Shown: positions 46,696 to 59,830 of the stretch, in pieces | Position numbering within the stretch: position 1 is the first letter of the stretch | Layout: the number at the start of each line of letters is the position of its first letter | From: Pomacea canaliculata | Lineage: Eukaryota > Mollusca > Gastropoda > Architaenioglossa > Ampullariidae | Assembly: GCF_003073045.1 (NCBI RefSeq) | Contig: NC_037595.1 | Coordinates: 4,824,227 to 4,888,226, forward strand | DNA: 64,000 bases | Direction: 5' to 3' | Notes under the pieces: generated by a model | What the model was told of the DNA's origin: nothing | Databases searched by the model: none | What the model saw: the letters and a program-made list of their open reading frames with translations, nothing else | Made by a program: the position numbers and the translations under genes

Positions 46696-47239
46696 AGGGA
46701 CCTCAGAGGTCACTGTGCCATCCAGGAGGAAATTTGTGACGAGTGAGTTCTGGTTTCTTCATACAATGCGACATAAAGTATTCGAGAAAGCTAGAGGAAG
46801 CTAGACACAACTTGTAGCAGCTAGTACGATGACTAGTAATTAGTGAAATTAACAAAGACCTTTTAACATCTTGAGTCCATGATATCAGTTTACCTCGCCG
46901 TGTGTTTTGTTGATATAACGAGAGCGAATCCAATGAGTTTACATGAATGTTCTTTTCTTTTTCTGGGGGATGTTCCTCTTTCAATGTAAAAGAGAAAGAG
47001 AGAGAAAGAAAGACAGATAGACAAACGGAAGAAAATACAGATTAGTTTATTTTAGAGATATTCATATATCACGATAGTTACTTTCTTCTCTGTTTTATTT
47101 TTCCTAGAAACGCCGTGCTTGATAGAAGCAGAAGATGCTTGCCGTGAGACAAGTCTCCTCCTTCGTTGAACGTTTGCACTTCATTGTTTATTATCCTTAC
47201 TGATCACGTGACCTTTGTACTCTTTGGACTAATAAAGTG

Positions 47240-47612
47240 CAGTAAAAAATACCTAAGCTCTTTATGTTTTTCAACAGTATAATGGATTTGTTCTGCTATT
47301 TAAAATGAAGTGAAAACTGTCACTGAATGTCTGTTAAGGGGTGTGTCAGGGGAAAAGACAGTGAGACAGTGGAAAAGTGAAGATGGATGACAATTTACTT
47401 ACACACACTATCACTCACAAGCTGTAAGGAAGACATAACAAAGGACGTCCTCTTCCTGCAGGTCCTGAAACGCAGCTGGCCTCCCCTTCCGAGCCATTGC
47501 CATTAAAAATTAGATGAACTGAAATGTTTCTCAAAATTTAAGAAAACTGACGGTAGGTCTCAGAATTCCTTGAAAAGAAGGTAGTAAAGATGATGACGAT
47601 AATGATGATGAA

Positions 47613-47667
<55 letters not shown>

Positions 47668-47885
47668 CGCATGAGTGAGCATACGGAGCAAGAGAACAAC
47701 AGGTACAGAATTATTGGAAGTAAAAGACCCTAAAAATAAATGCTCAAATAAACAAATAAACAAATACACGAACAACAAAAACGCCCAATAAATACATCAA
47801 ACAGAAAAACAGATGTTAAAAACAAAATCAGGCGAGGAGGCAACAGGGACTCACTCCAGGGGAATTAACTGAGTTAAAAATCTCC
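47240..47885. other. Spacer between K12 and K13 with (GAT)n
   Basis: 3' flank of the standard unit, then a GAT microsatellite (about 47590-47668, roughly 25 units, with interruptions at the left), then the A-rich block. A poly-His frame on the minus strand is an artefact of the repeat. This unit has neither a P2 promoter nor an S1 spacer. Confidence 0.7.
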
Positions 47886-48096
47886 ACAGTGGGAGGCGAG
47901 ATTATACGAACAGAAAATAAACCATAATTTCTTTAACCTTGATGGCATTATTACTTTGAACACGAAAACACCGAGGCTATTTTGTTTTTGTTTTTTTTTT
48001 TTTTGCCTTCGGAGAGAGCTATATATTTAGTCTGTGATGAGACTATCCCTCATTGCTGCCTGTGACACGACATTGTCACGTGATCACGTCCACACA

Positions 48097-49878
48097 CTGA
48101 CGACTACCACACTGTCCACAGTCATGTTGCTGATGCTGTTGGTGGCACTGGCCCTGGGGAGTGTGCTCGCTGGTAACAAAGCTACCTTCGCAATAGTTTG
48201 TATTATCTTCGACACACGATGACGACTTAGATGTAAACATGATGTTGTGTTTCATTTGAATAGTCTATTTCTTAAATATTTTACATCTGAAAGTAACGAG
48301 CAGTAATGCAAACATAATGTTTTCTACGAGCAGAAGAACAACAAATCCCCTACCCAGTGAACTGTGAAGAACCCAGATGGTGTTACTATGATCTGGGACC
48401 TTACTGCATTAAGGGCCAGGACACTCCCCTGTTGGGACATTGTGCGTTCCAGGACGCGATATGCGAGTAAGTTTTGCTTCTCTGTCGTCGATATATGATG
48501 TTTTGTCACTTTACAATCATTTCTCTATTTTTTTTCTGTCACTTTCAGTTATAGCTTTTTTTGTGTCCCTTAACATTTTTCATGATGCTTATTGAAGGTA
48601 CTTAGAGGTGTTTTTTTGCTAAGGTGAAAAGCTCTTTTAAGTAATGATAAATCAAGGTAAGAACTGTTAATATGGATACTTTATTTTAGGAAAGCTTCTC
48701 AAGCAGGCACTCAATACTAAAATGTCGGCGTCTTTGTACATTAGTCTCCTTGCCACCAGTAAATAAGATGTATACCACATAGATTCAATACTTATGAAAA
48801 CTGTCTGCTTGAGTGTACATGTATATAGTCTCTACACTTATCAAATAAATAGTCAGATGATTTGTAAATAAAGATTTGGATACACCGTTGTTGTGGCCAT
48901 AATTATGCTCTTCGAGGTGTAACAAAGACTGAACTAAAGTTACTCTGTGCTAGTCAGACTGACAATCGAATGTAAAACCAATCATATTTCTTTAACACAA
49001 TTTGTTCATTACAAAGTTTGATAGAAGTGAAGTTTGGCCTCTTTGATTAGATAATAGATACAGAATTGCACGTACGCACAGAACAAACTCTTTAAAACTA
49101 ATCCCAAATAGACAGCAAAAAATAAGAGAAACCGAAAGAGAAGCGACCAATGCAATCATTATGGGTACATTAAGCGGTGAGGGGTGAAATACCTGACTAA
49201 ACTGTGTAGATAGGTCTGTCGAGGAGGATGTCTCAAATGATGGTCAGAGATAAGAAATCACACAAACACAAAGGTTGGAGCTGCAAGACAGAAATTGGTG
49301 TTGATATTGAAACAGCGACACCTGCAATGACCACGTGGGTAGCAATTAGCACATCAACGGCATCAGGTTTGTTACCCAGTGTAGACTGTACAAGGCCTCC
49401 ATAGTTCCCATCCTTCTGTACGGATAAAGAAAGCATACGCTGGTTTCTGATAAATCACCACCAGCCTTCGAGAAAAAGATCGGGACATTGAAAATAAAGT
49501 GCTGATGAAATGCCAGACTGCTGAGCTGACAAGTATCCGTAATGTGAGTAGAACAAAGCTAATAGAAATGGTCATATTAACGGACACATGTAAGATCTTC
49601 TTTTAATGTACCTTGCAAAGCTGTTGCTGGAAAGGTTAAATGAGAAACAAAAAAGTGTCTGGATAACTACCCGGATGAGTGCCGCTGATGTAAGTAGTCA
49701 AGAAATAAATAAAATAAATAAAATGCTGTTATTTTTCTTTCTATCTCTGACTGGTGCAGGTGTTGTAAATCATCTTTCTGATTGCAGTGGCGCGGAATGG
49801 GACCCCACCGGCAGCTGCAGGGTCAACTACGGGAGGGTCGCTTTTCCTCAGTCCGAGACCTCTGACCCTGGTGTGTGA
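48097..49878 (+). CDS. K13: Kazal-like, one domain plus short tail; CTG start position
   Basis: Exons: 48097-48172, 48334-48466, 49788-49878. 90 codons from the ATG at 48124. Domain 1: NCEEPRWC-YYDLGPY-C, with Cys6 in DPTGSC; the putative P1 is Tyr, which would suit chymotrypsin-like proteases. Tail RVNYGRVAFP to SDPGV. Closest relative: K12. The residual exon 3 between stop and donor (49879-49920) has lost further bases compared with K12. Exon-4 relic 50300; AATAAA 50423. Confidence 0.78.
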
Positions 49879-50429
49879 AGGGACCCCAGGGGTCGCTGTC
49901 CAGGAAACCACTTCTGACGGGTGAGTTTTACTGTGTTCATACAATGCGACTTATAGTGTGAGAGAAAGCTAGAGGAGGCTAGACACAACTTGTAGCAGCT
50001 AGTACGATGACTAGTAATTAGTGAAATTAACAAAGACCTTTTAACATCTTCAGTCCATGATATCAGTTTACCTCGCCGTGTGTTTTGATATAACGAGAGC
50101 GAATCCAATGTGTTTACATGAATGTTCTTTTCTTTTTCTGGGGGATGTTTCTCTTTCAGTGTAAAAGAATAAGAGAGAAAGAAAGACAGACAAAGTGAAG
50201 TACACTTTTAATCGAAATCTGGGAAAATACAGATTAGTTATTTTAGAGATATTCACATATCACGATAGGTGATTTTCTTCTCGGTTTTATTTTTCCTAGA
50301 AACACCGTGGTTGATAGAAGCAGAAGCTGCTTGCAGTGAGACAAGTCTCCTCCTTCTTGAAACGTTTGCACTTCATTGTTGATTATCCTTACTGACCATG
50401 TGACCTTTGTACTCTTTGGACTAATAAAG

Positions 50430-51309
50430 TGCAGTAAAAATACCTAAGCTCTTTATGTTTTTCAACAGTAAAATGGATTTGTTCTGCTATTTAAAATGAA
50501 GTGAAAACTGTCAGTGAATGTCTGTTAAGGGGTGTGTCAGGGGAAAAGACAGTGAGACAGTGGAAAAGTAAAGATGGATGACAATTTACTTACACACACC
50601 AACACTCACAAGCTGTAAGGAAGACAACAAAGGACAGCCTCTTCCTGCAGGTCCTAACAATCACACAATCCTCATCTGAAACGCAGCTGGCCTCCCCTTC
50701 CGAGCCATACCCTTTAAAAAAAAGATGAACTGAAAAGTTTCTCAAAATTTAAGAAAACTGACGGTAGGTCTCAGAATTCCTTGAAAAGAAGGTAGTAAAG
50801 ATGATGACGATAATGATGATGATGATGATGAATGATGATGATAATTATGATGGTAATTGATTATAAAATGAGGAAAAGTAGTATAAAATTAAAATGCACT
50901 TTACAAATTAGCTGTATACAGAAACACACAAAGTAATTCATTAATCCAACCGTAAATGGTAAGAACTAAATGGCTGTAACGTACGAGAGCAAACACGTGC
51001 GTGCGTGCAGAAATATAAAATCAGATATAGACGAAAAAAAAATACACATATTCATATTTACACACACATGCGCATTAGTGTGCATACTAAGCTAGAGGAT
51101 GGCACGAACACAATTAAAAGAAATAAAAACCATGAAAAACAAATTCACGAATAAACAAATCAACAAATACACGAACAACGAAAACGCCCAATAGCTACAT
51201 CAAACAGAAAAACAAATTAAAAACTAAATCAGGCGAGGAGGCAACAGGGACTCACTCCATGGGAATTGACTTTGTTAGAAAATTCTCCACAGTGGGAGGC
51301 GACATTACA
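50430..51309. other. Spacer after K13, no gene
   Basis: Standard 3' flank (AAGATGAACTGAAAAGTTTC, GGTAGGTCTCAGAATTCCTT), a short interrupted GAT run near 50810-50850, and the CATGCGCATTAGTG / CGAAAACGCCCAATAGC block. Nothing coding. Confidence 0.55.
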
Positions 51310-51545
51310 CGACAGAAAATAAACCATAATTTCTGTCAACCATAATGGCGAAAGTACTTTCTCCCCAATGACACGAAGGAAACATTTGCACGAGTTGGTC
51401 TTGTTAGTAGACAGCTGTATATTTAGTGTGTGATGAGACAGGCACTTATTCCTGGCCGTGACATTTAGCACGTGACAACGTCCATATCACGTGTACAGAC
51501 TGAAGACTGATTATTTAAGTGGCCGGTAGTTTTAGAGGCAATTTA
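51310..51545 (+). promoter_or_regulatory. P2 orphan promoter copy (51.4 kb)
   Basis: Same structure as the 44.2-kb copy, with CTGTATATTTAGTGTGTGAT as the TATA-like region and TTTAGCACGTGACAACGTCC downstream. It is followed, about 30 bp on, by the Cys-rich small frame at 51578. Confidence 0.55.
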
Positions 51546-51577
51546 AATATAAACATACCACTCTATCATAAACAACC

Positions 51578-51742
51578 ATGGGACACAATTTTATAACAGC
51601 CAACCACTCATGCAACGGACTGTGTGACTGGTGTCAGGTCCAAAAGGATGAGGAGGCTGTTGTGACAACTTTACAGCTTGAGTGTGGACATGTGATGAAT
51701 TGTTATCTCTCTTGTTCCCAATCGCAGATACATAAAACATAA
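51578..51742 (+). other. Small Cys-rich frame after a P2 promoter (R2)
   Basis: 54 codons with ATG: MGHNFITANHSCNGLCDWCQ, then an acidic stretch (QKDEEAVVTT), then LECGHVMNCYLSC. The pattern C-x2-C ... C-G-H-x3-C-x3-C recalls part of a RING-type zinc finger, but it is too short for the whole domain. Homologous segments follow the P2 copies at 55.9, 59.7 and 63.4 kb, where the Cys-x3-Cys-x2-Cys-x5-DEE core is kept but the upstream frame is not. The ending (CTTGTTCCCAATCGCAG) also looks like a splice acceptor, so this may be exon plus intron. Function unknown. Confidence 0.3.
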
Positions 51743-51779
51743 AATACAGAGTTTGAGAATATAACATTAACATTTTCAC

Positions 51780-52080
51780 TTAAGATAAGAATTGAAATGA
51801 GACAAGTCTCCTCCTTCGTGAAAAGTTTGCACGTTATTGTTGGACGGCCATCTGTACCTTGTCCCACTTAAAGAACATCCATTCCCAGAGTTGGTTCAGC
51901 TACTTTACAGGACTAGACTTGTTAACCTTCCAAGAGTTGTTTACAACAACAACATACAAAAAAGGAATCTTTAGTGTACTTGAAGCAATAATTGTGTGTT
52001 TAGACAACATCATAGATGGAACATGCTGACCCTAGACTTTCAATTCACGAATCCGTAAGCGTTAGAGAGCGTTGTCTTTG
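51780..52080. other. Non-coding segment with a stray Kazal 3' UTR piece
   Basis: GAGACAAGTCTCCTCCTTCG at about 51798 is the sequence normally found just after exon 4, here without any gene before it. The rest is unassigned. Confidence 0.4.
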
Positions 52081-52635
52081 AAGTATCTTATAGTGATTAC
52101 ATAACAAGATATACACAAACAAATACATTGTTACACAAACATATAAACGCACACATACGGCCGGCATACTAACTTAAAGTACGAGAGCAATAAAATTAAA
52201 AAAAGACCGAAAGAAGAGCAATATTAAAATTAATGCAAAAAAAAAAAAAAAACCAAATACACGAACATACCAAAAGCAGAATGAATAAAGCGAAGGTTTA
52301 AAAGAAGAAGTGAACAAATAAAACCCCGAAAGATAAAAAGTAGTCGTGCAAAAAGGCGAAAGAGTTAATTTGGTTTGTGTGTGTGTGTGGAGGGAATCGT
52401 CCTGGTCTAAAAAAAGATAGGGCGTTGACATTATACGAACAGAAAATAAACCATAATTTCTTTAACCTTAATGGTGCTATTACTTTGAACACTACAACAC
52501 GAAGGCAATTTTTTTTGTTTTTGTTTTTTGCTTTCGTCGAGAGCTATATATTTAGTCTGTGATGAGACTATCCCTCATTTCTGGCCTGTGACAGCGACAT
52601 TGTTCACGTGATCACGTCCACGTCACGTCCACACA

Positions 52636-54426
52636 ATGACGACTACCACACTGTCCACAGTCATGCTGCTGATGCTGCTGGTGGCACTGGCCCTGGGGAG
52701 TGTGCTCTCTGGTAACAAAGGTACCTTCGCCATAGTTTGTATTATCTTACAAACACGATGACGAGGTCGACTTAGATGTAGTGATGATGCTGTGTCGCTG
52801 GTTTCATTTAATAATAAATACTATTTTTATCTAGGCCTAGCCTTTAGTCCATTCTCATAAATATGTTACATCTGAAAGTAACGAGCAGTAATGCAATCAC
52901 ATTGTTTATAACATGCAGAATACCCCTACCCAGAGGACTGTGAAAGACCGTGTGACTTGGATTGGTGGCCTATCTGCATCAAGGGCCGGGACACTCCCCT
53001 GTATGGAGATTGTGGGTACCGGGAGGCCATATGCAAGTAAGTTTCTTTTCTCTCTCGTTGATATATTATGTTTTGTCACTTTACAATCATTTCTCTAGTT
53101 TTTTTTTTGGTTAGTTTCAGTTGGAGCTCTTTTGGTAGTTCAGTTCTCTAACATTTGTGATGATTCTGATTGAATGTACTTACAGTTGTTTTTTTTGCTA
53201 AGATGAAAAGCTCTTTTACCTAATGATAAATCAAGGTAAGGAGTGCTAGTACTGATACTTTATTTTAGCAAAGCTTCTCAAGCAGGCACTCAATACCACG
53301 ATGTCGGCCCCTTACTACATTAGTCCCCTTGCCACCAGTCAATAGGATGTATACCACCTTACTTCAATATACTTATGGAAACTGTCTGCTTGAGTATGCA
53401 AGTCAGATGAATGGTACAAAAATATTTGGAATACACCTTTTTTCCCCTCTTTGTGGCGGCCATATGCTCTTGTAGGAGTATCAAGGACTCAACTAAAGTA
53501 ACTCTGTGTTAGTCTGACTAATAATCAAATGTAACAAAAACCCCAATCATATTTCTTTATCACAATTTGTTCATTACACAGTTTAATAGAAGTGAAGTTT
53601 GGCCTCTTTGATTAGATATTCGATTCATAATTGCACATGCGCACAAAACAAAAACCCTTAAATTTAATCCCAAATAGACAGCAAAAAAAAAAAAAAAAAA
53701 AAAGAGAAATGGTAAGAGAAGCGACCAATGTAATTATTATGGGTGCAGCAAGTGGTGAGGAGACAAAGTCCGGACTAAACTTTGTAGATAGGTCTGCCGA
53801 GGATGTCTCAAGCGATGGTGAGAGATAAGAAATCCACAAACACAAAGATTGGAGCTGAACGGCAGAAATATCCGTTGATATAGAAACAGCGACACCTGCA
53901 ATGACCACGTGGATTGCAATTAGCACATCAATGGATCAGGTTTGTTACCTAGTGTAGACTGTACAAGGCCTCCATAGTTCCCATCCTTCTGTACGGATAA
54001 AGAAAGTGGTCCCTGGTTTCTGATACATCACAAGTCTCATGGAAAATGATCGGAGCATTGAAAATAAAGTGCTGATGAAATGCCAGACTGCTGAGCTGCC
54101 AAGTAGTCGTAATGTGAGTAGAGCACATGTAAGATCATCTTTTACTGTACCTTGCAAGTCTGTTCATGGTAAAGTGAATACAGAAACAAAAAAGGTGCCG
54201 GGATACCTACACATGCTGATAGTATGAGTGAAGAAATAATAAAAAATATATAATTCAATTCTTTTTCTATCTCTGTCTGACTGGTGCAGATGTTGTAAGC
54301 CATCTTTCTGATTGCAGTGGCTGGGAGTTCGACCCCAGCAACAGCTGCTTGAGCAACATTGGGTCACGATGGAATCAACCGCCGATCAACTCACCTGATT
54401 CCGAGACCTCCGACCCTGGTGTGTGA
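52636..54426 (+). CDS. K14: Kazal-like, one domain, shortened Cys1-Cys2 loop
   Basis: Exons: 52636-52711 (true ATG), 52919-53036, 54318-54426; 100 codons. Exon 2 is 15 nt shorter than usual, and the Cys1-Cys2 loop has three residues instead of five: DCERPC-DLDWWPI-C. The putative P1 is Leu, followed by the invariant Asp and two Trp. Cys6 is in DPSNSC; tail LSNIGSRWNQPPINS to SDPGV. The stop lies 30 nt before the old donor (54456). Exon-4 relic 54837; AATAAA 54960. Confidence 0.78.
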
Positions 54427-54969
54427 AGTCATTGTCCAGGAGGCCACTTGTGACGAGTGAGTTAATTCCGCTTTCTTCACACAATACGACATATAGTGTT
54501 AGAGAAAGGTAGAGGAAGCTAGACACAACTTGTAGCAGCTAGTACGATGACTAGTAATTAGTGAAATTAACAAAGACCTTTTAACAGCTTCAGTCCATGA
54601 TATCAGTTTACCTCGCAGTGTGTTTTGTTGATATAACGAGAGAGACTGATTCCAATGTATTTACATGAATGTTCTTTTTTCTAGGGTATGTTTCTTTGTG
54701 TTTGTGAGAAAGAGAGAAAGACAGACAAAGGGAAGTACAATTTTATCGAAACTCAGAAAATACAGAATGGTATATTTTTTCCAGATATTGCGACATATAA
54801 CGATAGTGACTTTCTTCTCTGTTTTATTTTTCCTAGAAACGCCGTGCTTGATACAAGCAGAAGCTGCTTGCAGTAAGACAAGTCTCCTTCTTCGTGAAAC
54901 GTTTGCACTTCATTGTTTATTATCCTTACTGACCACGTGACCTTTGTACTCTTTGGACTAATAAAGTGC

Positions 54970-55639
54970 AGTAAAAATATCTAAGCTCTCTATTAGTTTC
55001 TCAACGGTAGAATGGATTTGTTCTGATACTTAAAAAAGTGAGAACTGTCACTGAATGTCTGTTAAGGGGTGAGTCAGGGGAAAAGTGAAGAAAGATTACA
55101 ATCCACATCAAACACACCAACACTCTCAAGTTGTAAGGCAGACATAACAAAGGACAGCCTCTGTAGGTCCTTGGCCGCAGTCACACAATCCAAGTGTGAA
55201 ACGGAGCTGACCTCTCCTTCCAAGACTTTGTCATTAAAAAAAGATGAACTGAAAGGTTTCTAAAAATTTAATTAAACTATCGATGGGTCTAAAAAATTTG
55301 CTTCTTAGAATTCTTATTAAGAAGGTAATAAGATGATGGCTGTAACTTTCGCGAGCACGCATGTGAGTTCGCGCAGAAATGCAAAACCTGATATAGACAA
55401 ACCAAAATTAAAATATACACACATACACATGAGTGAGCATACTGAGCAAAAGGACGATAAATAACAATAAAAAATAAATGCACAAATAAAAAAATACACG
55501 AACAACGAAAACGCCGAATAAATACATCAAACACAAAAGCATATTTTGAAAAAAAAAAAATTCAGGCGAGGAACCACCAGGGACTCAGTCAAGGGGAATT
55601 AACTTTGTTAGAAAAATCTCACAGTGGGAGGCGACATTA
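54970..55639. other. Spacer after K14, no gene
   Basis: Standard flank with ACTGTCACTGAATGTCTGTT, AAGATGATGGCTGTAACTTT and the CGAAAACGCCGAATAAATAC block. Open frames on the minus strand recur after K16 and reflect the duplication. Confidence 0.5.
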
Positions 55640-56080
55640 CACGACCAGAAAATAAACAATAATTTCTTCAACCATCACGGCGAAAGTACTTTCACCTCAA
55701 TGACACGAAAGAAACATTTTGCACGAGTTGGTCTTGTTAGTAGACAGCTGTATATTTAGTGTGTGTTGAGACAATCACTCATTCCTGGCGGTGACATTTA
55801 GCACGTGACAACGTCCACGTCACGTGCACAGACTGAAGACTGATTATTTAAGTGGCAGGTAGTTTTAAAGGCAATTTAAATATAAACATACCACTCCCTG
55901 AAAACCAACCAATGGGACACACTTTTATAACCAGCCAACCACTCATGCAACGGACTGTGTGACTGGTGTCAGGTCCAACACGACGAGGAGGCTGTTGTGG
56001 CAACTTTACAGTTTGTGTGTGTGGACATGTGATGAATTGTTATCTCTCTTTGTCACCCCCCTGCCAGGTACATAACATAT
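55640..56080 (+). other. P2 promoter copy plus Cys-rich segment (R3)
   Basis: P2 (55640-55870), then ATG at 55912 (MGHTFITSQPLMQRTV-stop) in a frame different from the Cys-rich one. The Cys-rich frame (ANHSCNGLCDWCQVQHDEEA) is open from just after TATAACCAG, which could serve as a splice acceptor. It ends after FVCVDM. Confidence 0.35.
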
Positions 56081-56819
56081 AAAATGCAATGTCTGACACA
56101 ATAAAATTAACATATTCACATAAGGTAACAGTCACATAAAAGTACACCTATCTGCCAAGAAAGCCAACAATGCAAATCTTACACAACAAGTAAGGATTCT
56201 TTTCACTGGCTCCTGTAAGGATTTCATTGTATTTGAAGTACCTTAGTGATTACATGTGTGCACATAAGCAATCACTCGTGCACTTGCGGAGAAGCAACAA
56301 TAACAAGATGGACACGGAGAAATACATTTTTACATAAACATATAAATGCACACATACGGCCGGCATACCAGCTTGAAGTGTGAGAACAATAAAATGTAAA
56401 AAAGACAGAAAGGAGAACAATATTAAAATTAATGAACAAAAAGTCAAGTACACGAACATACGAAAAGCAAAATGAATAAAGCGAAGGTTTAAAAAAAAGT
56501 GAACAAAATAAAAACATTAAAAGATAAAAGGTAGTCATGCATAAAGGCAAAATAGTGAATTTGGTTTGTGTGTGTGTGTGGAGGGAATCATCCAGGTCTA
56601 AAAAAAGATAGGGCGTTGACATTATACGAACAGAAAATAAACCATAATTTCTTTAACCTTAATGGCGTTATTACTTTGAAACCAATGACACGAAGGCATT
56701 TTTTTTTTTTTTTTGCTTTCGTAGAGAGCTATATATTTAGTCTGTGATGAGACTATCCCTCATTGTTGGCTGTGACAGCGACATTGTTCACGTGATCACG
56801 TCCACGTCACGTCCACACA

Positions 56820-58489
56820 ATGACGACTACCACACTGTCCACAGTCATGCTGCTGATGCTGTTGGTGGCACTGGCCCTGGGGAGTGTGCTCGCTGGTAAC
56901 AAAGCTACCTTCGCCATAGTTTGTATTATCTTACACACACGATGACGAGGTCAACTTAGATGTAGATGTGATGTGTGGCTGGTTTCATTTCATAATAAAT
57001 ACTGTTTTTATCAGTGCTGAGCCTTTAGTCCATTCTCATCAATATGTTACATCTGAAAGTAACGAGCAGTAATGCAAACACATTGTTTTCTAGGTCCAGA
57101 TTTATCGAAATACCCTTGGCATTTTAACTGTGAAGAACCCAGATGGTGTTATGCTGATTTGGGTCCTCGCTGCATCAAGGGCCGGGACACTCCCGTGTAT
57201 GGACATTGTGAGTTACAGGACGCCCTATGCAAGTAAGTTTCGCTTCTTTGTCGTCGATATATTATGTTTTGTCACTTTACAATAATTGATCTAATTGTTC
57301 TTTGTTAGTTTCACTTGAGGCTCTTTTGTTAGTTCAGTTCTCGAACATTTGTGATAATGCTGATCAAATATACTGACAGTTGTCTTTATGCTCAAATAAA
57401 AGGCTCTTGTACCTAATGATAAATCAAGGTAAGGAGTGTTAGTACGGATACTTTATTTAAGGATAGTTCTCAAGTAGGCACTCAATACTAAAGTGACGGA
57501 TCCTTTCTACATTATTCTCCTTGTCACCGGTAAATTGGATGTATACCATTTTACTTCGATACCCATCAAAACTGGCTGCTTGCGAATACATGTGTACAGT
57601 CTCTACACGCATCGAATAAACAGTCGGATGAATTCTAAATAAAAATTTGGATACTTTATTTCGAGTTTGTTGCGGCCCTAAGCTCTTTGAAGAATAAGGT
57701 TTAAACCAAAGTTACTCTGTGCTAGTCTAACCATTGATTGTAAAAAACAATCATGTTTCTTTAACACAATTTGTTCATTGCACAGTTTCAAAGAAGTGAG
57801 TTTTGGCCTCTTTGATTAGATATAAGATTCTAAATTGCACCTGCGCAAATATACAGTAAAAATGCAATGTCTCTGCGTACAGCAAGTGGTGAGGAGCACA
57901 ATTCCGGACTAAACTGTGTAGATAGGTCTGTCTAGGAGGATGTCTCAAGCTATGGTCATTGTTCGACAATGTAGACTGAACAAAGCCTCCATAGTTAAAA
58001 TCCTTCTGTACGGATAAAGAAAGTGGACCCTGGTTTCTGATATATCACCACCAGCCTCCGAGAAAACGTTTGGGGCTTTCAAAATGAAGTGCTTATGAGA
58101 TAGTTTTTAATTTTTGCCAGACTGGTGAGCTGTCAAGTATCCGCAATGTGAGTAGAGCAAAGCTAATCGGAAATGATCATATTAACGGACACATGTAAGA
58201 TGGTCTTTTACTGTACCTTGCAAGGTTGTTCATGGCAAAGTGAACACAGAAACAAAAAGGTGCCAGGATACCTACCCTGGCTGATAGTGCGAGTAAGGAA
58301 AAAATAAAATAAATTAAATACTATTATTTTTTTCTATCTCTGACTGCTGCAGGTGTTGTAAGGCATCTTTCTGATTGCAGTGGCGAGGAGTGGGACCTCA
58401 CAAACAGCTGCTTGAGCAACATTGGGTCACATGTGAATTACCCGCGGATCAGCTCACCTGATTCCGAGACCTCCGACCCTGGTGTGTGA
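56820..58489 (+). CDS. K15: Kazal-like, one domain plus tail
   Basis: Exons: 56820-56895 (true ATG), 57100-57232, 58381-58489; 105 codons. Exon 2 opens DLSKYPWHFNC and gives CEEPRWC-YADLGPR-C; the putative P1 is Ala. Two acceptors lie six bases apart (TAG and CAG in TTTTCTAGGTCCAG), both in frame, so two forms differing by Gly-Pro are possible. Exon 3 gives EEWDLTNSC and the tail LSNIGSHVNYPR to SDPGV, stopping 30 nt before the old donor (58519). Exon-4 relic 58892; AATAAA 59014. Confidence 0.8.
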
Positions 58490-59029
58490 AGTCATTGTCC
58501 AGGAGGCCACTTGTGACGAGTGAGTTAATTCTGCTTTCTTCATACAATACGACATATAGTGTTAGAGAAAGCTAGAGGAAGCTAGACACAACTTGTAGAA
58601 GCTAGTACGATGACTAGTAATTAGTGAAATTAACAAAGACCTTTTAACATCTTGAGTCCATGATATCAGTTTACCTCGCCGTGTGTTTTGTTGATATAAC
58701 GAGAGCGAATCCAAAGTGTTTACATGAATGTTCTTTTTATGGGGGATGTTTCTGTGTGTGTGTGAGAGAGAGAAAGACAGGCAAAGGGAAGTACAATTTT
58801 ATCGAAATCTCAGAAAACACAGAATATTATATTTTTTCCAGATATTCACATATCACGATAGTGACTTTCTTCTCGGTTTTATTTTTCCTAGAAACGCCGT
58901 TATTGATACCAGTGATAGCTGCTTGCAGTGAGACAAGTCTCCTTCTTCGTGAAACGTTTGCACTTCATTGTTTATTATCCTTACTAACATGTGACCTTTG
59001 TACTCTTTGGACTAATAAAGTGCAGTAAA

Positions 59030-59425
59030 AAATATCTAAGCTCTCTATTAGTTTCTCAACAGTAGAATGGATTTGTTCTGATACTTAAAAAAGTGAGAAC
59101 TGTCACTGAATGTCTGTTAAGGGGTGTGTCAAGGGAAAAGACAGTGAGATGGGGTAAAAGTGAAGATAGATGACAATGCACATCACACACACACATGTGC
59201 ATGAGTGAGCATACTGAGCAAAAGGACGTAAGGTACAGAATTGAAAGAAGAAGTAAAACACAATTAAAAATAAATGCACAAATAAACAAATACACAAACA
59301 ACAAAAACACCGAATAAATACAACAAACAAACTTAAAAAAAACATTAAAAAAAAAATTCAAGCGAGGAGGCAACAGGGACTCACTCCAGGGGAGTTAACT
59401 GAGTTAAAAATCTCCACAGTGGGAG
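59030..59425. other. Spacer after K15, no gene
   Basis: Shortened version of the standard flank: CACTGAATGTCTGTTAAGGG, CACATGTGCATGAGTGAGCA, then the A-rich block. Nothing coding. Confidence 0.5.
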
Positions 59426-59429
59426 GCGA

Positions 59430-59830
59430 CATTACACGACCTGAAAATAAACAATTATTTTTTTAAGCATAGTGGCGAAAGTACTTTCAACTCAATAACA
59501 CGAAGAAACATTTGCAGGAGTTGGTCGTTTTCGCAGTGAGCTGTATATTGAGTGTGTGATGAGACAATCACTCATTCCTGGCGATGACATTTAGCACGTG
59601 ACAACGTCCACGTCACGTGTACAGACTGAAGACTGATTATTGAAGTCGCGGGTAGTTTTAAGCAATTTCAAGGTAATGACTCCTCTCTCTCATAAACAAC
59701 TGTGTGATTGCTGTCATGCCCAGCAGGATGAGGAGGAGGCTGATGTGGCAACTTTACAGCTTCTGAGTGTTGAAGTGTGATGAATTGTTATCTCTCCTTG
59801 TTGCCAATCACAGATATGTAGAGGGCCGGT
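59430..59830 (+). other. P2 promoter copy plus Cys-rich segment (R4)
   Basis: P2 (59430-59665), then a diverged Cys-rich core, LCDCCHAQQDEEEADVATLQ (59699 onward), with the loop one residue longer than in R2 and a stop soon after. No usable ATG in that frame. Confidence 0.35.

Noticed and set aside
47560-47778. Poly-His frame on the minus strand
   Set aside because: Translation of the GAT microsatellite; absent from the matching spacers that lack the repeat.
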